Part shown: positions 24,621 to 35,355 of the stretch, piece by piece
How the letters are laid out: each line of letters starts with the position of its first letter
How positions within the stretch are numbered: position 1 is the stretch's first letter
Assembly (NCBI RefSeq): GCF_937616625.2
Contig: NC_065570.1
Span: 52,753,665-52,817,664, forward strand
DNA from: Mercurialis annua
Lineage: Eukaryota; Streptophyta; Magnoliopsida; Malpighiales; Euphorbiaceae
Reading direction: 5' to 3'
Length of the DNA stretch: 64,000 nt
Notes under the pieces: model-generated
What the model saw: the letters and a program-made list of their open reading frames with translations, nothing else
Database searches by the model: none
Told to the model about the DNA's origin: nothing
Program-made: the position numbers and the translations under genes

Positions 24621-25490
24621 TTTTTTATCATAAATAAAGTCTTTTCTTTTTCTTTTGCCCACAGTTTTTTGTTTCTACCTACTCCTTTGTTGAGTTATTT
24701 TAACATTAAAATTTGTATGTTAATTTTTATGTTGACATGTCTTGTTTCTGTCTCCTATCTCTTCACACACTTTTTATCATCCATTTCTAAGTTAAATAAA
24801 ATATTAAAGGCTAAATACATTTAGAAGTTCTTGTATTTTACCATTTTTACTCAAAAAGCCTCTACTACAAAACAATTATCTCTTTAATCCTTATATTAAA
24901 CAAAATATTTTACGCCCTTTTTATGTTTTTTAGTCCCGCTATTAATATAATTTCTTTTCTTTCAGTCATATAAAAGGGCAGGAAAATCGAAACTTGACAT
25001 GTATTATAGAATAAAAAGATAATTTTTTTGGGATAGAGATTTTTTAAATAAAAATGATAAAATACAGAGATCTCTCGATAGATTTCGTCAAAAAAACAAT
25101 TTTCTATTTATTTTTGTGTTTTTTAGTTTTTACCCTTATTGTCATTTTTGTAGTGATTATTCAGTCATGTTGGTAATTGTGATGAATTCAAAGTTCAGCT
25201 TTCAACATTTTTAAATTTTTTACCAGTCTTTTATTTCCACCATTAATATCATTGTCCTGAATTTTTTGCAGAAAAGTTAAATGGATGGTTAAATAGTTAA
25301 AAAAAACAAGCAATGTTAATGTGAGGACTTTTGTATTTTCTTTTTTATCCCCATTCTTTCTCCAATAATAACTTTTTGAAATATAATTAAAAAAATCATA
25401 ATATAATATATTACTTAAAATTAAAATTTATTTTTATCTGATTATAATTGTTTCTCCAGTAATAATTTTTTGGAATATAATAAAAAATAA
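24621..25490. other. Intergenic DNA upstream of FLZ
   Basis: AT-rich. The only feature I can support is the decayed MITE at 24809-25089. Confidence 0.5.
24809..25089. mobile_element. Decayed copy of the 18951 MULE MITE family
   Basis: Starts GGCTAAATACATTTAGAAGT and folds back on a right arm ending GATAGATTTCGTC. The layout and words match 18951-19236, but the right end and any TSD have mutated. Confidence 0.6.
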
Positions 25491-26170
25491 TGTAATATAT
25501 AATGGAGTCAAGTCGCAGGAGATCCATTCTCATACGATATCGGACTCCCGTCAGAAGAACCAAACATATGAGAAAGATGGGCGAATCCATAAAACCTGCC
25601 ACGATATCATCCAATAAAATAAACACTGAATCCCTGATGACCCGGGCAAAGCGCGTCGACCCTGTAATTCAGATAGATTATCAGATTTACTACATAATTT
25701 TGATCTCTCCTATTTGGGTACAAACTCCAATTTAGGAAGATAAGTTCTAATTTAGGGAGACGGGACTATTTAGGAAGACGTTCTTAAATAGGATTCATGT
25801 CCGAATAAGGTAGATTACTCCTAATCAGGGTCAAACCCAACAAAAGTATGATTCATTTTCCTACTACAACACTATTTGCAATCGTCTACTATAAAAGGAG
25901 CATGAGATATGACTAAACACACAACTACACTAATATACTCAAAACGCTGCTTAAAGCTCTAAACTGACATTAGCATCGGAGAGTTAAATCGGACAATCAC
26001 CGTCCGGTTAGCTTCTACCCTGTTTTGCAGGTCTCATTCACCGGATCAGAAGGCAGACTCCATCACTTAGTATTCAAATTTTAATTTTTAGCTTCTACCT
26101 TGTTGGCCATTATAACCCGGAATTACCAGGTATGTGAGCTTGCGTGCGGTCCACATACCGGAATTTGACA
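25491..26170 (+). mobile_element. LTR-retrotransposon fragment, probably a solo LTR
   Basis: Begins TGTAATATATAATGGAG and ends near TTTGACA. It contains a strong TATAAAAGG at 25890-25898, followed by GCTCTAAACTGACATTAGCATCGGAG and CACCGG words that I associate with the R/U5 part of plant Ty3/gypsy LTRs. No primer-binding site, internal region or matching TSD was found, so the ends are approximate. Confidence 0.5.
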
Positions 26171-26798
26171 ATGATATTGAGTTTCGGCTCAATAGAGTGA
26201 GTTTTAGTCACCAAAAAAGATATAAGAATGCAATAGTACTTTTGACAACTTTAAATATATTAATTTGTAAAGGATGGAGATATTTTCAGAGTAAGTTTTG
26301 ATATCAGCAGAGCAGCTTTTAATATTTGGCATCACATCCTTTTATAATTAGTCAATTATTTTCTTCTTCGATAAAAAAATATATTATTTCCGTCTTTTAA
26401 TTTGATATTTTCATCCTTAAATTATTATTATTATTTTGAAAATTAAACCCATGTAATCATTATTATCAAGTGGATGTGGATCATTATATTCATGAAGGAT
26501 GTGCAACAAATTTGATTAATCCAATTTTGGATTATGATCCAATCAACTTTTGAATTTTTTTTAAATATTTGAAATTAATATTTTTAGCTTTCTATTATCT
26601 AAATTATATATTAATCATTATTATTTATATAAACAAATCTATATTAAGTCATCCACCATTTATTTTTTGTCAATATTAACAATATACGGAGCAATTTTAA
26701 ATCAGAATGTATATCATTAATTTAACTGTAAAATTGACTTCATGCCAAAATTTAAGAAAACTAACTAATGGTATATGTCGATTTCTTTTATTCTTTTT
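26171..26798. other. AT-rich intergenic DNA
   Basis: No gene, repeat end or motif that I can support. Confidence 0.5.
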
Positions 26799-27021
26799 GA
26801 GAAATTCTTAGTTAGACTCAGTCCACCACGTCATCCGTAGACTAAACCTATCACGTTATGACACGTCATTAAAATAATGGTACTATCGTAATATTACTAT
26901 CCAAAAGTGTAAATAAGTAATAAACAAAATTACGATAGTGCCACTATTTTAATGACATGTCATAATATGATAGGTTAGTTTACGGATGACGTGGTAGACC
27001 GAGTCTACCTAAGAATCTCTC
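26799..27021. mobile_element. Foldback MITE with near-perfect 9 bp TSD
   Basis: Arms of about 95 bases. The left starts GAGAAATTCTTAGTTAGACT and the complement of the right starts GAGATTCTTAGGTAGACT; both continue with CACGTCATCCGTA. Flanks ATTCTTTTT (26790-26798) and ATTATTTTT (27022-27030) match at 8 of 9 bases, suggesting a MULE-type insertion. Confidence 0.75.
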
Positions 27022-27316
27022 ATTATTTTTATTTGTGGGTTATCGTTTTTTTAAAGTATATGTTAATTGCATGTTCTTGAAACTTGTCACAATTGTATGT
27101 CTTGTAAAAAAAAATCTATTGTATTGATGATTTCCCAAAACAACAAAATTAAATTAGGAATAAAAATATTAAATCAAAAGAAAAAAATAATTGACTAATT
27201 ATAAAAGGATAATAATGTCAATCTTAAAAATTTCTCTGTCTATATTAAAACTTGCTTTATAAATATCGCCACCCTTTGTAATTTGTATTTTTTATTACAT
27301 GAGATTATTTATAAAT

Positions 27317-27537
27317 TGTGCTCCCTCCGTTTTATTTTAAAAGCTTTTATTTCGAAAGTTGTATTTTATTTTATATATACATTATAAAAAAAATATCTGC
27401 ATTGTATATATATTAATGTTTTGTCGTTGCTAATGATAGTGGAGTTATATTTAAAATTTGTTTTAAAATGACTAAAAAGAATAAAAAATTATTTTAAAAG
27501 TAAAATAAAACTTGAAATATTAAAGTGGAGAATAGGA
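27317..27537. mobile_element. Stowaway-like MITE (weak)
   Basis: Begins CTCCCTCCGTTTTATTTTAA, the usual start of Stowaway (Tc1/mariner) MITEs. The right end has the expected complementary A-rich words but a mutated terminus, and the TA duplication cannot be confirmed. Confidence 0.45.
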
Positions 27538-28265
27538 CATCTAAAAGAGAACAAAAATAGTAAATGGTTATGTATAAGAGTATCTCTGAATTCATTCTCC
27601 CTCTTTCTACTTTCTCTTTCTAGTTTAATTTTTATTTAAATCTTGTTATGTGGTTCGGAGATGCAGATTTTTAGTTTATGATTTTCATTTTCGCTTTTAA
27701 TATACATACTTTTAAAAATTTTGTTCTTTTTTTAATAAATTGCTTCGTCATAGAGATTTGAGCATTTTTAGTTTGTTTTTAATAATGTCATTTTTTATAT
27801 TGATGTGTCGATCCTTAATTAAATTGAAAATATTTAGCATTGGTACGAATTAGATTCAAACCTTTTGATGAATTAATGTGATTTTCATATCACTGGAGTA
27901 TATTTGAAACGGAGCACGGTGAAAATAACATTTTTAAGGATGTAAATAATGTTTATAAATTTTCAAAATTTGGGTTTATTATTTGACATTAAAATTTTAT
28001 CATTAATTTTCACTTTATTGTTTTGTTTTTTAAAATAGATTAATTATCTGTTATAATGTATTTTTAAAATTTTAGTATTATTTGATTTATGAAGTATTTG
28101 GATGTTATTTTATTAATTCTATATTTAATTAAGAAAAAATATTTTTATACACAAATAATTTTAGCTTTGTATGTCTTTTTTTGATATGAGCTTGCTAGTT
28201 ATTATTATTATTATATGCAAATGAAATTATTCTTAACTCGTAAAAGTTAATACAAATATTATCAT
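27538..28265. other. AT-rich intergenic DNA
   Basis: No supported gene or repeat boundary. Confidence 0.5.
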
Positions 28266-29278
28266 TGGCGGAGCCAGTAGATCGAGTTCGGGCGACCGTC
28301 TTCCCTACTCTGCTCAGAGAACGTGAGGGGAAAGTAACAGCAGTTACGGTTTAGATCATACGTTTCAATTGAAACCCGAAATCAGGGAGACTTTTAATGG
28401 AGCCGTAACAGTACCCGAGTAGTTTTTTATCCTGTTCACAGATAACCTATTTTACGGTCAAGGGCCAGTTTGCCTTTTATTTAATTAAGGTCAAATGTTT
28501 CAAAAAGTCAAACTTTTCATGAAAGTTTCATAACATTTTATTTTTTTAATTTTATCCAATTTGTCCTGAAACGCGTGATTTCGTTCCAATTATGTCCAAC
28601 TACACAATTTTACTTATGTGGCGCTGATGTGTGGCATGCTACATCAGCGCTACGTAGGCGCCACATGAGCAAAATTACACAATTGGACATTATTGAAATG
28701 AAATCATGAGTTTTAAGATAAATTGGATAAAATTGAAAGTTTTGAACTTTTGTGAAACTTTCATGAAAGATTTAGCATTTTTTAATTATCTGGCCTTTAA
28801 TTAAAAGGACAAAATAGCCTTTTATCTTTTTATAAAAAGAGAAATAAGTTTTGATTTTTTTTAATCTAAAATTTGCCAAAATTTATAAATTAACCCCAAA
28901 TTTTCTAACGTAATTATTTATTTTTCAAATTTTCAAATTTTTTAATTACTCTTTGATTTATAGTACTATATTTTTAAAATTCTAATTATTTTTCTCTTTC
29001 AAAATCAAACTTTTTCATTTGAATAACTTATTTTTCTATTTTAATTACACAAATTTATTTATCTTTTTTTGGATGCACAAATTAATTTTATTTATGTAAT
29101 TGTATAATAATCAATTAATTGTGTGTTTTATGTTATTTACAAATTACAATATATGCAAAATAAATTGAAAAGTCTATAATATATAAATATCTTTTCAATT
29201 ATTGTCATTTTATTAGATGTTTTTTTATATATTTTTTTTAAATTCCGTCCCCTGAGTCCGAACCTTGTCCGACACTGA
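28266..29278. repeat. GGCGGAGCCAG-type repeat
   Basis: Opens with TGGCGGAGCCAG, a start seen in many interspersed plant repeats, and closes with CCTGAGTCCGAACCTTG and CGACACTGAAT, a decayed form of the matching end. The class is not assigned. A separate foldback at 28462-28819 has inserted in it. Confidence 0.4.
28462..28819. mobile_element. 360 bp foldback element
   Basis: A near-continuous palindrome centred near 28636 (GTGGCGCTGATG facing CATCAGCGCTACGTAGGCGCC). Arms of about 175 bases include TTTCATGAAAGTTTC and CACAATTGGACAT-type words on both sides. It has almost no loop. Confidence 0.75.
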
Positions 29279-29903
29279 ATATTATTCTTTAAAACGAGAA
29301 ATGTAAATTTTATTAAGCATATTGATGTAATAAAAGTTTCAGAAAATGAAAGAAAATATTAAAAAACATAAATTTAAAATAAAAGAAATATAAAATAAAA
29401 ATAAAACGGACTTGGGTTAATCATCACAAGAGGACAGTAATGTCCTTATTTATTGGCACTGACAAACGGTAACGTCTCCTAACTGCGTCATTCTTAGCCG
29501 AGTTAACAACAATAATGTCTTGTTCTGAGTTGCTCAAATTACTAATGTGCCCCTCTTTTCAGTCGGTGGTTATTGGAATGTACCTTGTTTGTTTATGAAT
29601 CATAATGGTAAAATTTCCGCTTCTGGTGCAGAACTATTCATCCGGCAGTTTTTTTTTAAAGATAATAATCGACACCTTTGGTTTTTAATTGTTAATTGTT
29701 AATTATAGAAGCGTGTTTCAAACCCAACCCACAATTTCTCAATACACTTAGAAATGTTTTAGCCATCTGAAATAGATCTATATTGACACTTATCCGCAGT
29801 TAGAGAGGTGAAAAAATCAAATCGAGTTACAAATAGAATTAAATTTATAAGTTAAGTTTAGTTTAATAAGAAAAATAGTTAGATATACACTTTATATTTA
29901 GCC
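29279..29903. other. Intergenic DNA
   Basis: Mixed composition around 29430-29700, with no reading frame or repeat boundary that I can support. Confidence 0.4.
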
Positions 29904-31270
29904 TAAAAAATCAAGTCGGCTCTTTATGTCTGTAAAGATACTAAAAGACCTTTAACGTTTTTAAAAATAGTTCAAATAAGCCTCTCTACCTAACATTGTT
30001 TAAAAATCTTTCAATCGTTGATTGGGTGGAATCTAACGAGGTCTTAAGATGATTCAAGTATGCTCTCAATGTTTGACCGGCGGTTTAAGTATGTCATTCA
30101 TGTATAAAAAAAATTCAAACACGCTCTTTATTAATAAAAAATGTATGGAAAAGTTCAAATGAGCATTTTATGCATAAATATGTTTAAATACGTCATTCGT
30201 GTATGAATTGGTTCAAATATCACCAGTAATAGTGAGCAAAATTATCGATCGACCAAAGTAACCGATCACACTGGTGACTTTCAGTCGGTTTGATTATAAA
30301 TTTGGATTTAGTCGGTTCGGTTTTAATATAAAAAATGTAACTTTTTACTTTTTTGTTCGGTTTTAGATTTAAATTATTCAAATTAACTTTTTACTTTTTT
30401 AAATTTTATTCAAATTAACTGTATTTCTGTCTGTTTTAACCAACCAAATTAGCACTCTATTGGGTCATTTGATTTTATATTTTTTTCTTTTTTTATTCGG
30501 TTTGTTCAGTTTCGATTATTTGTTCTAACTTATATTGATACTTGTGCATGAGATGACCTATTGAAATTTTGAAAAATTTGTCTCGTAACAAAGGATATTA
30601 TTATCACTTGATATTAGCAATGTAAACTAGTCGATTTTAAGAAAAATACAATCACTTTTAAGGTTGATTTGATTTTAAAATTATAAATTTAAAACTTAAT
30701 TCAAATTTAATAAAATATAATTTTATAAGCTTAAACTCAAACTCGATAGTATAACTGAAATTTGGGCTGGATTTTCAACTTGATTATATGTAAAAATATT
30801 TAAAAATTAAATTTAATGAAAAAAAAGATATTATTGTATTTTTATATATAATAATAAAGAATTAAAAAAATTTACTAAAGGTTCGCAGTCTTATTGAGCG
30901 GAGTATTCTACTGCTCAAATTCAATTTAAATATTTTAATACATTAATAGCATATTTAAACTTTTTTATACATGAAGGGTATATTTGAATCTTTTTATACA
31001 TGAAGAGCATGTTTGAACAGTTTCATACATGAAGGGCATGCTTGAACCACGTGATAAATAATATTGAGGGCATATTTGAACCACCTCAAGTTATATAAGT
31101 CACGTCAGATTCTACCATAACAAAAATTGACGATTTTTAAAACGATGTTAGAAGAAGAAGTTTATTTGAACTATTTTTCAAACATCTCGTGTGTTTTATC
31201 ACCTTTTCAAACATAGATGGCCAACCTGATACTCAAACATAACACGGAGGGCTCATTTGACCATTTTTCC
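29904..31270. mobile_element. 1.37 kb foldback (TIR) element
   Basis: Long inverted arms. Left (about 29950-30190) and right (about 30950-31210) share words such as AAAAATAGTTCAAATAA, CTTCATGTATAAAA and ATGTTTGAAC in complementary order. The centre (about 30230-30900) holds a CGGTTCGGTTT-type repeat and AT-rich DNA. No TSD was found, so the ends are approximate. The arms look like the MULE foldbacks elsewhere in the window. Confidence 0.6.
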
Positions 31271-32022
31271 AATTTAATTTGGTACGGTTAAAAGATAACT
31301 TTTGACCACTGTCCGCTTCTTCTCTCCAAAAAAGATTATCATTTAAAAAATAAATTAAAAAGACAATAATTTTTTATTTTAAACCGGTGCTGACGAAATT
31401 TTCACTGATGTATTTATATTTGTCTTTATTTTTATATTTTTCTGAATAAACTACTTCCATCAAGAATTTTATGTGTTTTTAGTGTGTTTTATTATAATAT
31501 TTGCATTTTCAACATAGATCTTTGGATTATTAAAAAATTTCAACATGTATTCAAATTTTATATCTAAATATGTTGAAGACTCGGTTATTTAACGTTTGAT
31601 TGAAATATATTCCAGATGATATAAGATTGTTGGATCATGTGTGTTTGTATTTTCAATTTTTGATGTATATAAATATATGAGCAAATTGATGTGTTTAATG
31701 TTTCTAAGGTTATTGTATAGATAAAATAATTTTGTGTGAAAATTACAACAATCGTCGATTTTTTTTACGGTCATCAGTCCGGTCAAATCCACAAAGGTCA
31801 AAATCATGTCGATGAGCCTCCTTGAAAATGTACGAACAGTCGTTAAATAATGGTTATCAATTGAGGATCATCAGTATGTAACCAACGATCGTCAGTTAAA
31901 TTGATCAGTTGTCAATAGAACAATAAAGTTTAACGAGCCAAGCAACGAGATGGTAAACAGTTGTCAAAGTTGAACTGATGATCGTCCATAGTGTTCAGCA
32001 ATCTTCAGCTGCAAAAATTATA
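31271..32022. other. Intergenic DNA
   Basis: A 31800-32000 stretch repeats CGATCGTC/GTCAGTT words (for example AACGATCGTCAGTTAAATTG) without a clear period. No gene is supported. Confidence 0.4.
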
Positions 32023-32348
32023 GGATAATAGACACTGGAGGTACCCGAACTATCGTTATATTTTATTTCGGTTACCGAAAAATTTTAATTTTTTTTATTT
32101 TGGGTACTGAAATTTAAAATTATTTCAACCGAGGTTTTTAGACCTAAAAAGATGACATGACAACTGAATTTTATAACAAAATTGAAAATAAAAATTAAAC
32201 TATGCTAGCCAAATTGGAAAAAAAGTAAAGTTTGATAATCAAATTGAAAAGAAATAAAATTTAGTAACCAAAATGAAAAAAAAATCAACATTCAGTATCC
32301 AAAATGAAATATAGCGAAAGTTTGGATACCCCCACTGTTTATTATCCG
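32023..32348. mobile_element. MITE with 46 bp inverted ends, 8/9 TSD
   Basis: Left end GGATAATAGACACTGGAGGT and right-end complement GGATAATAAACAGTGGGGGT continue to match for about 46 bases. Flanks AAAATTATA (32014-32022) and AAAATTCTA (32349-32357) match at 8 of 9 bases, fitting a MULE-type MITE. Confidence 0.78.
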
Positions 32349-32517
32349 AAAATTCTAATGTTATTTGTTTATTGGAAGTCAACGATCGTCACTCAAAATT
32401 TAACGATCTCTTTATTTTTTTTAGTTAGAAGTCAGTATAATATCTACATTTTTAAAATTATAAAGAAATAATTGATAATTGAAAAGGCATTACATATCAA
32501 TTTGAGAGAGTGATGAG

Positions 32518-33042
32518 GGCGTTTTTGAATCGGCTTGATAAAATTTTAGACTTCTTTGATGGTTCTTTTAAAAATAATTTTTTAATATTTTGTGTCAATT
32601 TTAGGGGTGAATTAAACAGACCCCGTGAATATGTTCTTGAGGAAGAACAGCTCCAGGTCTGTTCTTGAAGAACAGACGGGTATATTATTCCAAAAACAGA
32701 CCTTGACAGACCCGTCTGTTCTAAGAACAGACACTGTCTGCAGAACAAACTCTGGCGTCTGTTCTTTAAAGAACATACTGTCCGTTCTTTGAAGAACATG
32801 CGCCGGAGTTTGTTCTTCAAAAAACAAACTCCTAGATTAATTAGGATTTAATTTTGATTAATTAGTATTTAAGTATGATTATTTAGAGTAATTACAAATA
32901 ATTAGAAACCTACTCTTCAATTAAGCTGCCACGTCGGCGTAGGGGGTTTTTGAACCGGTTTTGCCAAATTCAGAGTAAAAGTGATCTGATTTTACTAATT
33001 TAAACATTTTTGATACTTTGTGCCAAGTTGAGGGGGGTAAAG
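32518..33042. repeat. Direct repeats flanking a cluster of TGTTCTT-AAGAACA dyads
   Basis: About 95-base direct repeats at 32518-32611 and 32942-33042 both begin GTTTTTGAAYCGG and end near TTTGTGYCAA-TTKAGGGG. Between them (32630-32830) are at least seven inverted dyads of the type TCTGTTCTTGAAGAACAGA. Open frames through this cluster arise from the repeats and are not counted as genes. Confidence 0.6.
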
Positions 33043-33387
33043 TGATCTTTGTTAGAGTGTTAAACAATACGCCAGTTAGTTAACCCTAACAATAGTTAAA
33101 ATTTAACCACAAGTGATCATTTTCTCACTCTGTTGCTTTATGACCTTTTTAAGCCTTTTGGTACTAATACAATATTTTCTTGTCGTGTTGCGTGACTCAG
33201 CTTTTGGGGCTTGAGTGAATAAACCGACACGTGTATTTGAACCGGCCAATCCCCGTAAAATCAAACGGCTGTTATCTGAAGATTCCTTTTGTAAAGGACG
33301 AGTCATCGACGGTTTATATTCACCATTCCGTACTACGAATTAAAACGCGGTTTTTTGGAGGAAGTGAAATTTTTAGAGTGTTTATCC
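33043..33387. other. Intergenic DNA
   Basis: Balanced composition with ACACGTGT near 33229. No gene is supported. Confidence 0.35.
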
Positions 33388-33545
33388 CATGCAACCGTTG
33401 CGCCACGTCATTTTTACATCAAGCCAATGAACATTTGCGATAGGGAATCTTTTAATTATTACTTATTTTTTTTATCATTCAATTTTCCATATGGCTAACG
33501 CACAATTGGTTTGTTGCACGAATGACGTGGCGTAACGGTTGTGTG
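33388..33545. mobile_element. Small inverted-repeat element
   Basis: TGCAACCGTTGCGCCACGTC at 33390 is matched in reverse complement by GACGTGGCGTAACGGTTG near 33523-33541, with about 110 AT-rich bases between. No TSD was assigned. Confidence 0.55.
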
Positions 33546-33840
33546 CAATAATTTTTCAAATTTTTATACTGCAAAGAAAAGAAATTTATTTTAATCAAAA
33601 AAATAATGGGTATAAATTTTTATAAATATGATTTTTTTTTGATAAAAATAAATATGAAATTTAACCATAAAATATTAAATTCTGTTATTCATTTTTATAT
33701 TATCAACGTTCATTAACTTATTTTTTAATATATGTAATTAAATATAAAATATATTTCTTAAAAAAATGTTATTCTAATTAAATGTAGACAACCTTATAGT
33801 TCTATGTAGATAATCAAATTGTTAGTTACTCTCTTTTGTA

Positions 33841-33965
33841 CACGAGGTATAGCCTAGTTGGTATACGCTCGCCGTACATTTCATAAAAGTTATGGGCTCG
33901 ATTTTGCTCTCCGCCGGTGAATTTATTACAAATTATTGTTTCAAACTATCTCTAACATATACTAT
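33841..33965 (+). mobile_element. tRNA-derived SINE, degenerate
   Basis: Box A-like TAGCCTAGTTGG at 33850-33861 and box B-like GGCTCGATTTT at 33895-33905 have pol III spacing. The tRNA fold is not maintained. The 3' tail and TSD are unclear. Confidence 0.5.
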
Positions 33966-34426
33966 ATTTTAGGAAAAGAAACGTAATACTGTAATTTTAA
34001 TTAATCATACTATTGTACATTGACTATTCAAAAAGAGATTAAATAGTCATAAAAGTATGGTAAATATTAGACTGTAAACAGAGTTCAGTAAAATATTGAG
34101 TTAATCAAAAGAATTTCGAGACCATTGACATTTTTCATTATCATTTGATAAATAATTGAGATTTATCACAATTAAATTTCGATATTTACTCTTATTGTAT
34201 TTCATGCAATGTTTGAATGTGACTAACTTTTAATTTTTCAACCATCAATATGAGGACTATATATGATGACCCAAAAAAAAACAAACTAAATTTCATATAT
34301 TTAAGGTGCTTGAAAAAAGTGAGTGATGTACTCATATTTTCTTTTTGTCAAAAGTGCACTAAATATAAGTGCATAAATTTCTCATACGTTTTTTTTTTAA
34401 ACTGATATTTGTTTTATAATAATTCT

Positions 34427-34534
34427 TTTTTTTTTTGATAATTTGGGGAGGGGGAAGCGCTTGTGGGAGGAATCGAACCACGACCTAGCAGTCTGCTGCT
34501 TAGCGCTTATACCATTTGAGCTATAGCTCATTGG
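34427..34534 (-). mobile_element. tRNA-derived SINE with 12 bp TSD
   Basis: On the minus strand: box A TAGCTCAAATGG, then box B GGTTCGATTCC with a perfect consensus, then a tail ending in an A run (T run at 34427-34436 on the plus strand). Flanking direct repeats TATAATAATTCT occur at 34415-34426 and 34535-34546. It is a complete, unusually short (108 bp) SINE. Confidence 0.88.
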
Positions 34535-34546
34535 TATAATAATTCT

Positions 34547-35137
34547 ATTATCCTATAAGAGTTGTTTATATTATATATTAGTCATAACACACACATTTAT
34601 ATATGGATTCCCATATATGTATGTATCGTATACGTAAAAACATGTGCTTTTTCTAAAATTAGATGGTATATGAACCACTAATTGTATGCCAGCCTTTTTG
34701 CTTGTTAAATAAACACACATATGATTTGGCTTAAGAACTGAGTTTGGCATCTATATAATATATGAATATTGAATAACTTTCTATCTATATAAAATTTATG
34801 TCATTGTTGTTATTAATCACGCTTACGCAGTTCATTACCTAACTTATTAGAAGAAGTATTCAACATGATATATAGCAATTTGAGACCTATTTTAATACCA
34901 TTCCTTGGCACATATTACGCCGGATAAACATATGTATAATAATTTTATCAAACACATATAATCAATTAAATTGTGTGACGGCAAATCATACGGTAATTGA
35001 AGAGCGTCCGAAATATGAGTTTTGATACCATTTTTCATTTGGTTTAAAAATAGAAAAATATACAATTAGAACCTTAATTATGTTAACTCAAAAATTTATG
35101 CTATTAAATACCAATACATTTTTTAATTACCCTAACT
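34547..35137. other. AT-rich intergenic DNA
   Basis: No supported gene or repeat boundary. Confidence 0.5.
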
Positions 35138-35146
35138 ATTTTTTTA

Positions 35147-35346
35147 GGATTAAAATTCCCTCAAGTTCATTTTAAACCTGAGAGGGTCAATGTTCACGAT
35201 TTACACCGCTAATTTGTAATGAACGGTGGCGTAGATAAAAAAAAAATAATTTTAATCAAATTAATGTACACCGTTCATTTTACGATAAACAGTTAGATCG
35301 TGAACATGAACTCTCAAGTTCATTGAACTTGAGGAAATTTCAATTC
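35147..35346. mobile_element. 200 bp MULE-type MITE, perfect 9 bp TSD
   Basis: Left end GGATTAAAATTCCCTCAAG; right-end complement GAATTGAAATTTCCTCAAG. Arms of about 60 bases continue through ATGTTCACGAT. A perfect duplication ATTTTTTTA lies at 35138-35146 and 35347-35355. The duplication is of low complexity, but its position exactly at both arm ends supports it. Confidence 0.8.
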
Positions 35347-35355
35347 ATTTTTTTA

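Noticed and set aside
32497..32827. Two overlapping minus-strand frames through the dyad cluster
   Set aside because: The repeated residues come from the GTTCTT/AAGAAC repeats, not from a gene.
32630..32830. AGAACA-TGTTCT dyads as steroid-receptor response elements
   Set aside because: Plants lack nuclear steroid receptors of that type; the dyads are more simply repeat structure.
33841..33915. tRNA gene on the plus strand
   Set aside because: Box B is decayed and the arms do not pair; better explained as an old SINE.
34427..34534. Functional tRNA gene on the minus strand
   Set aside because: Boxes A and B are present, but the acceptor and anticodon arms are not convincing, and it has an A tail and 12 bp TSD, so it is a SINE.
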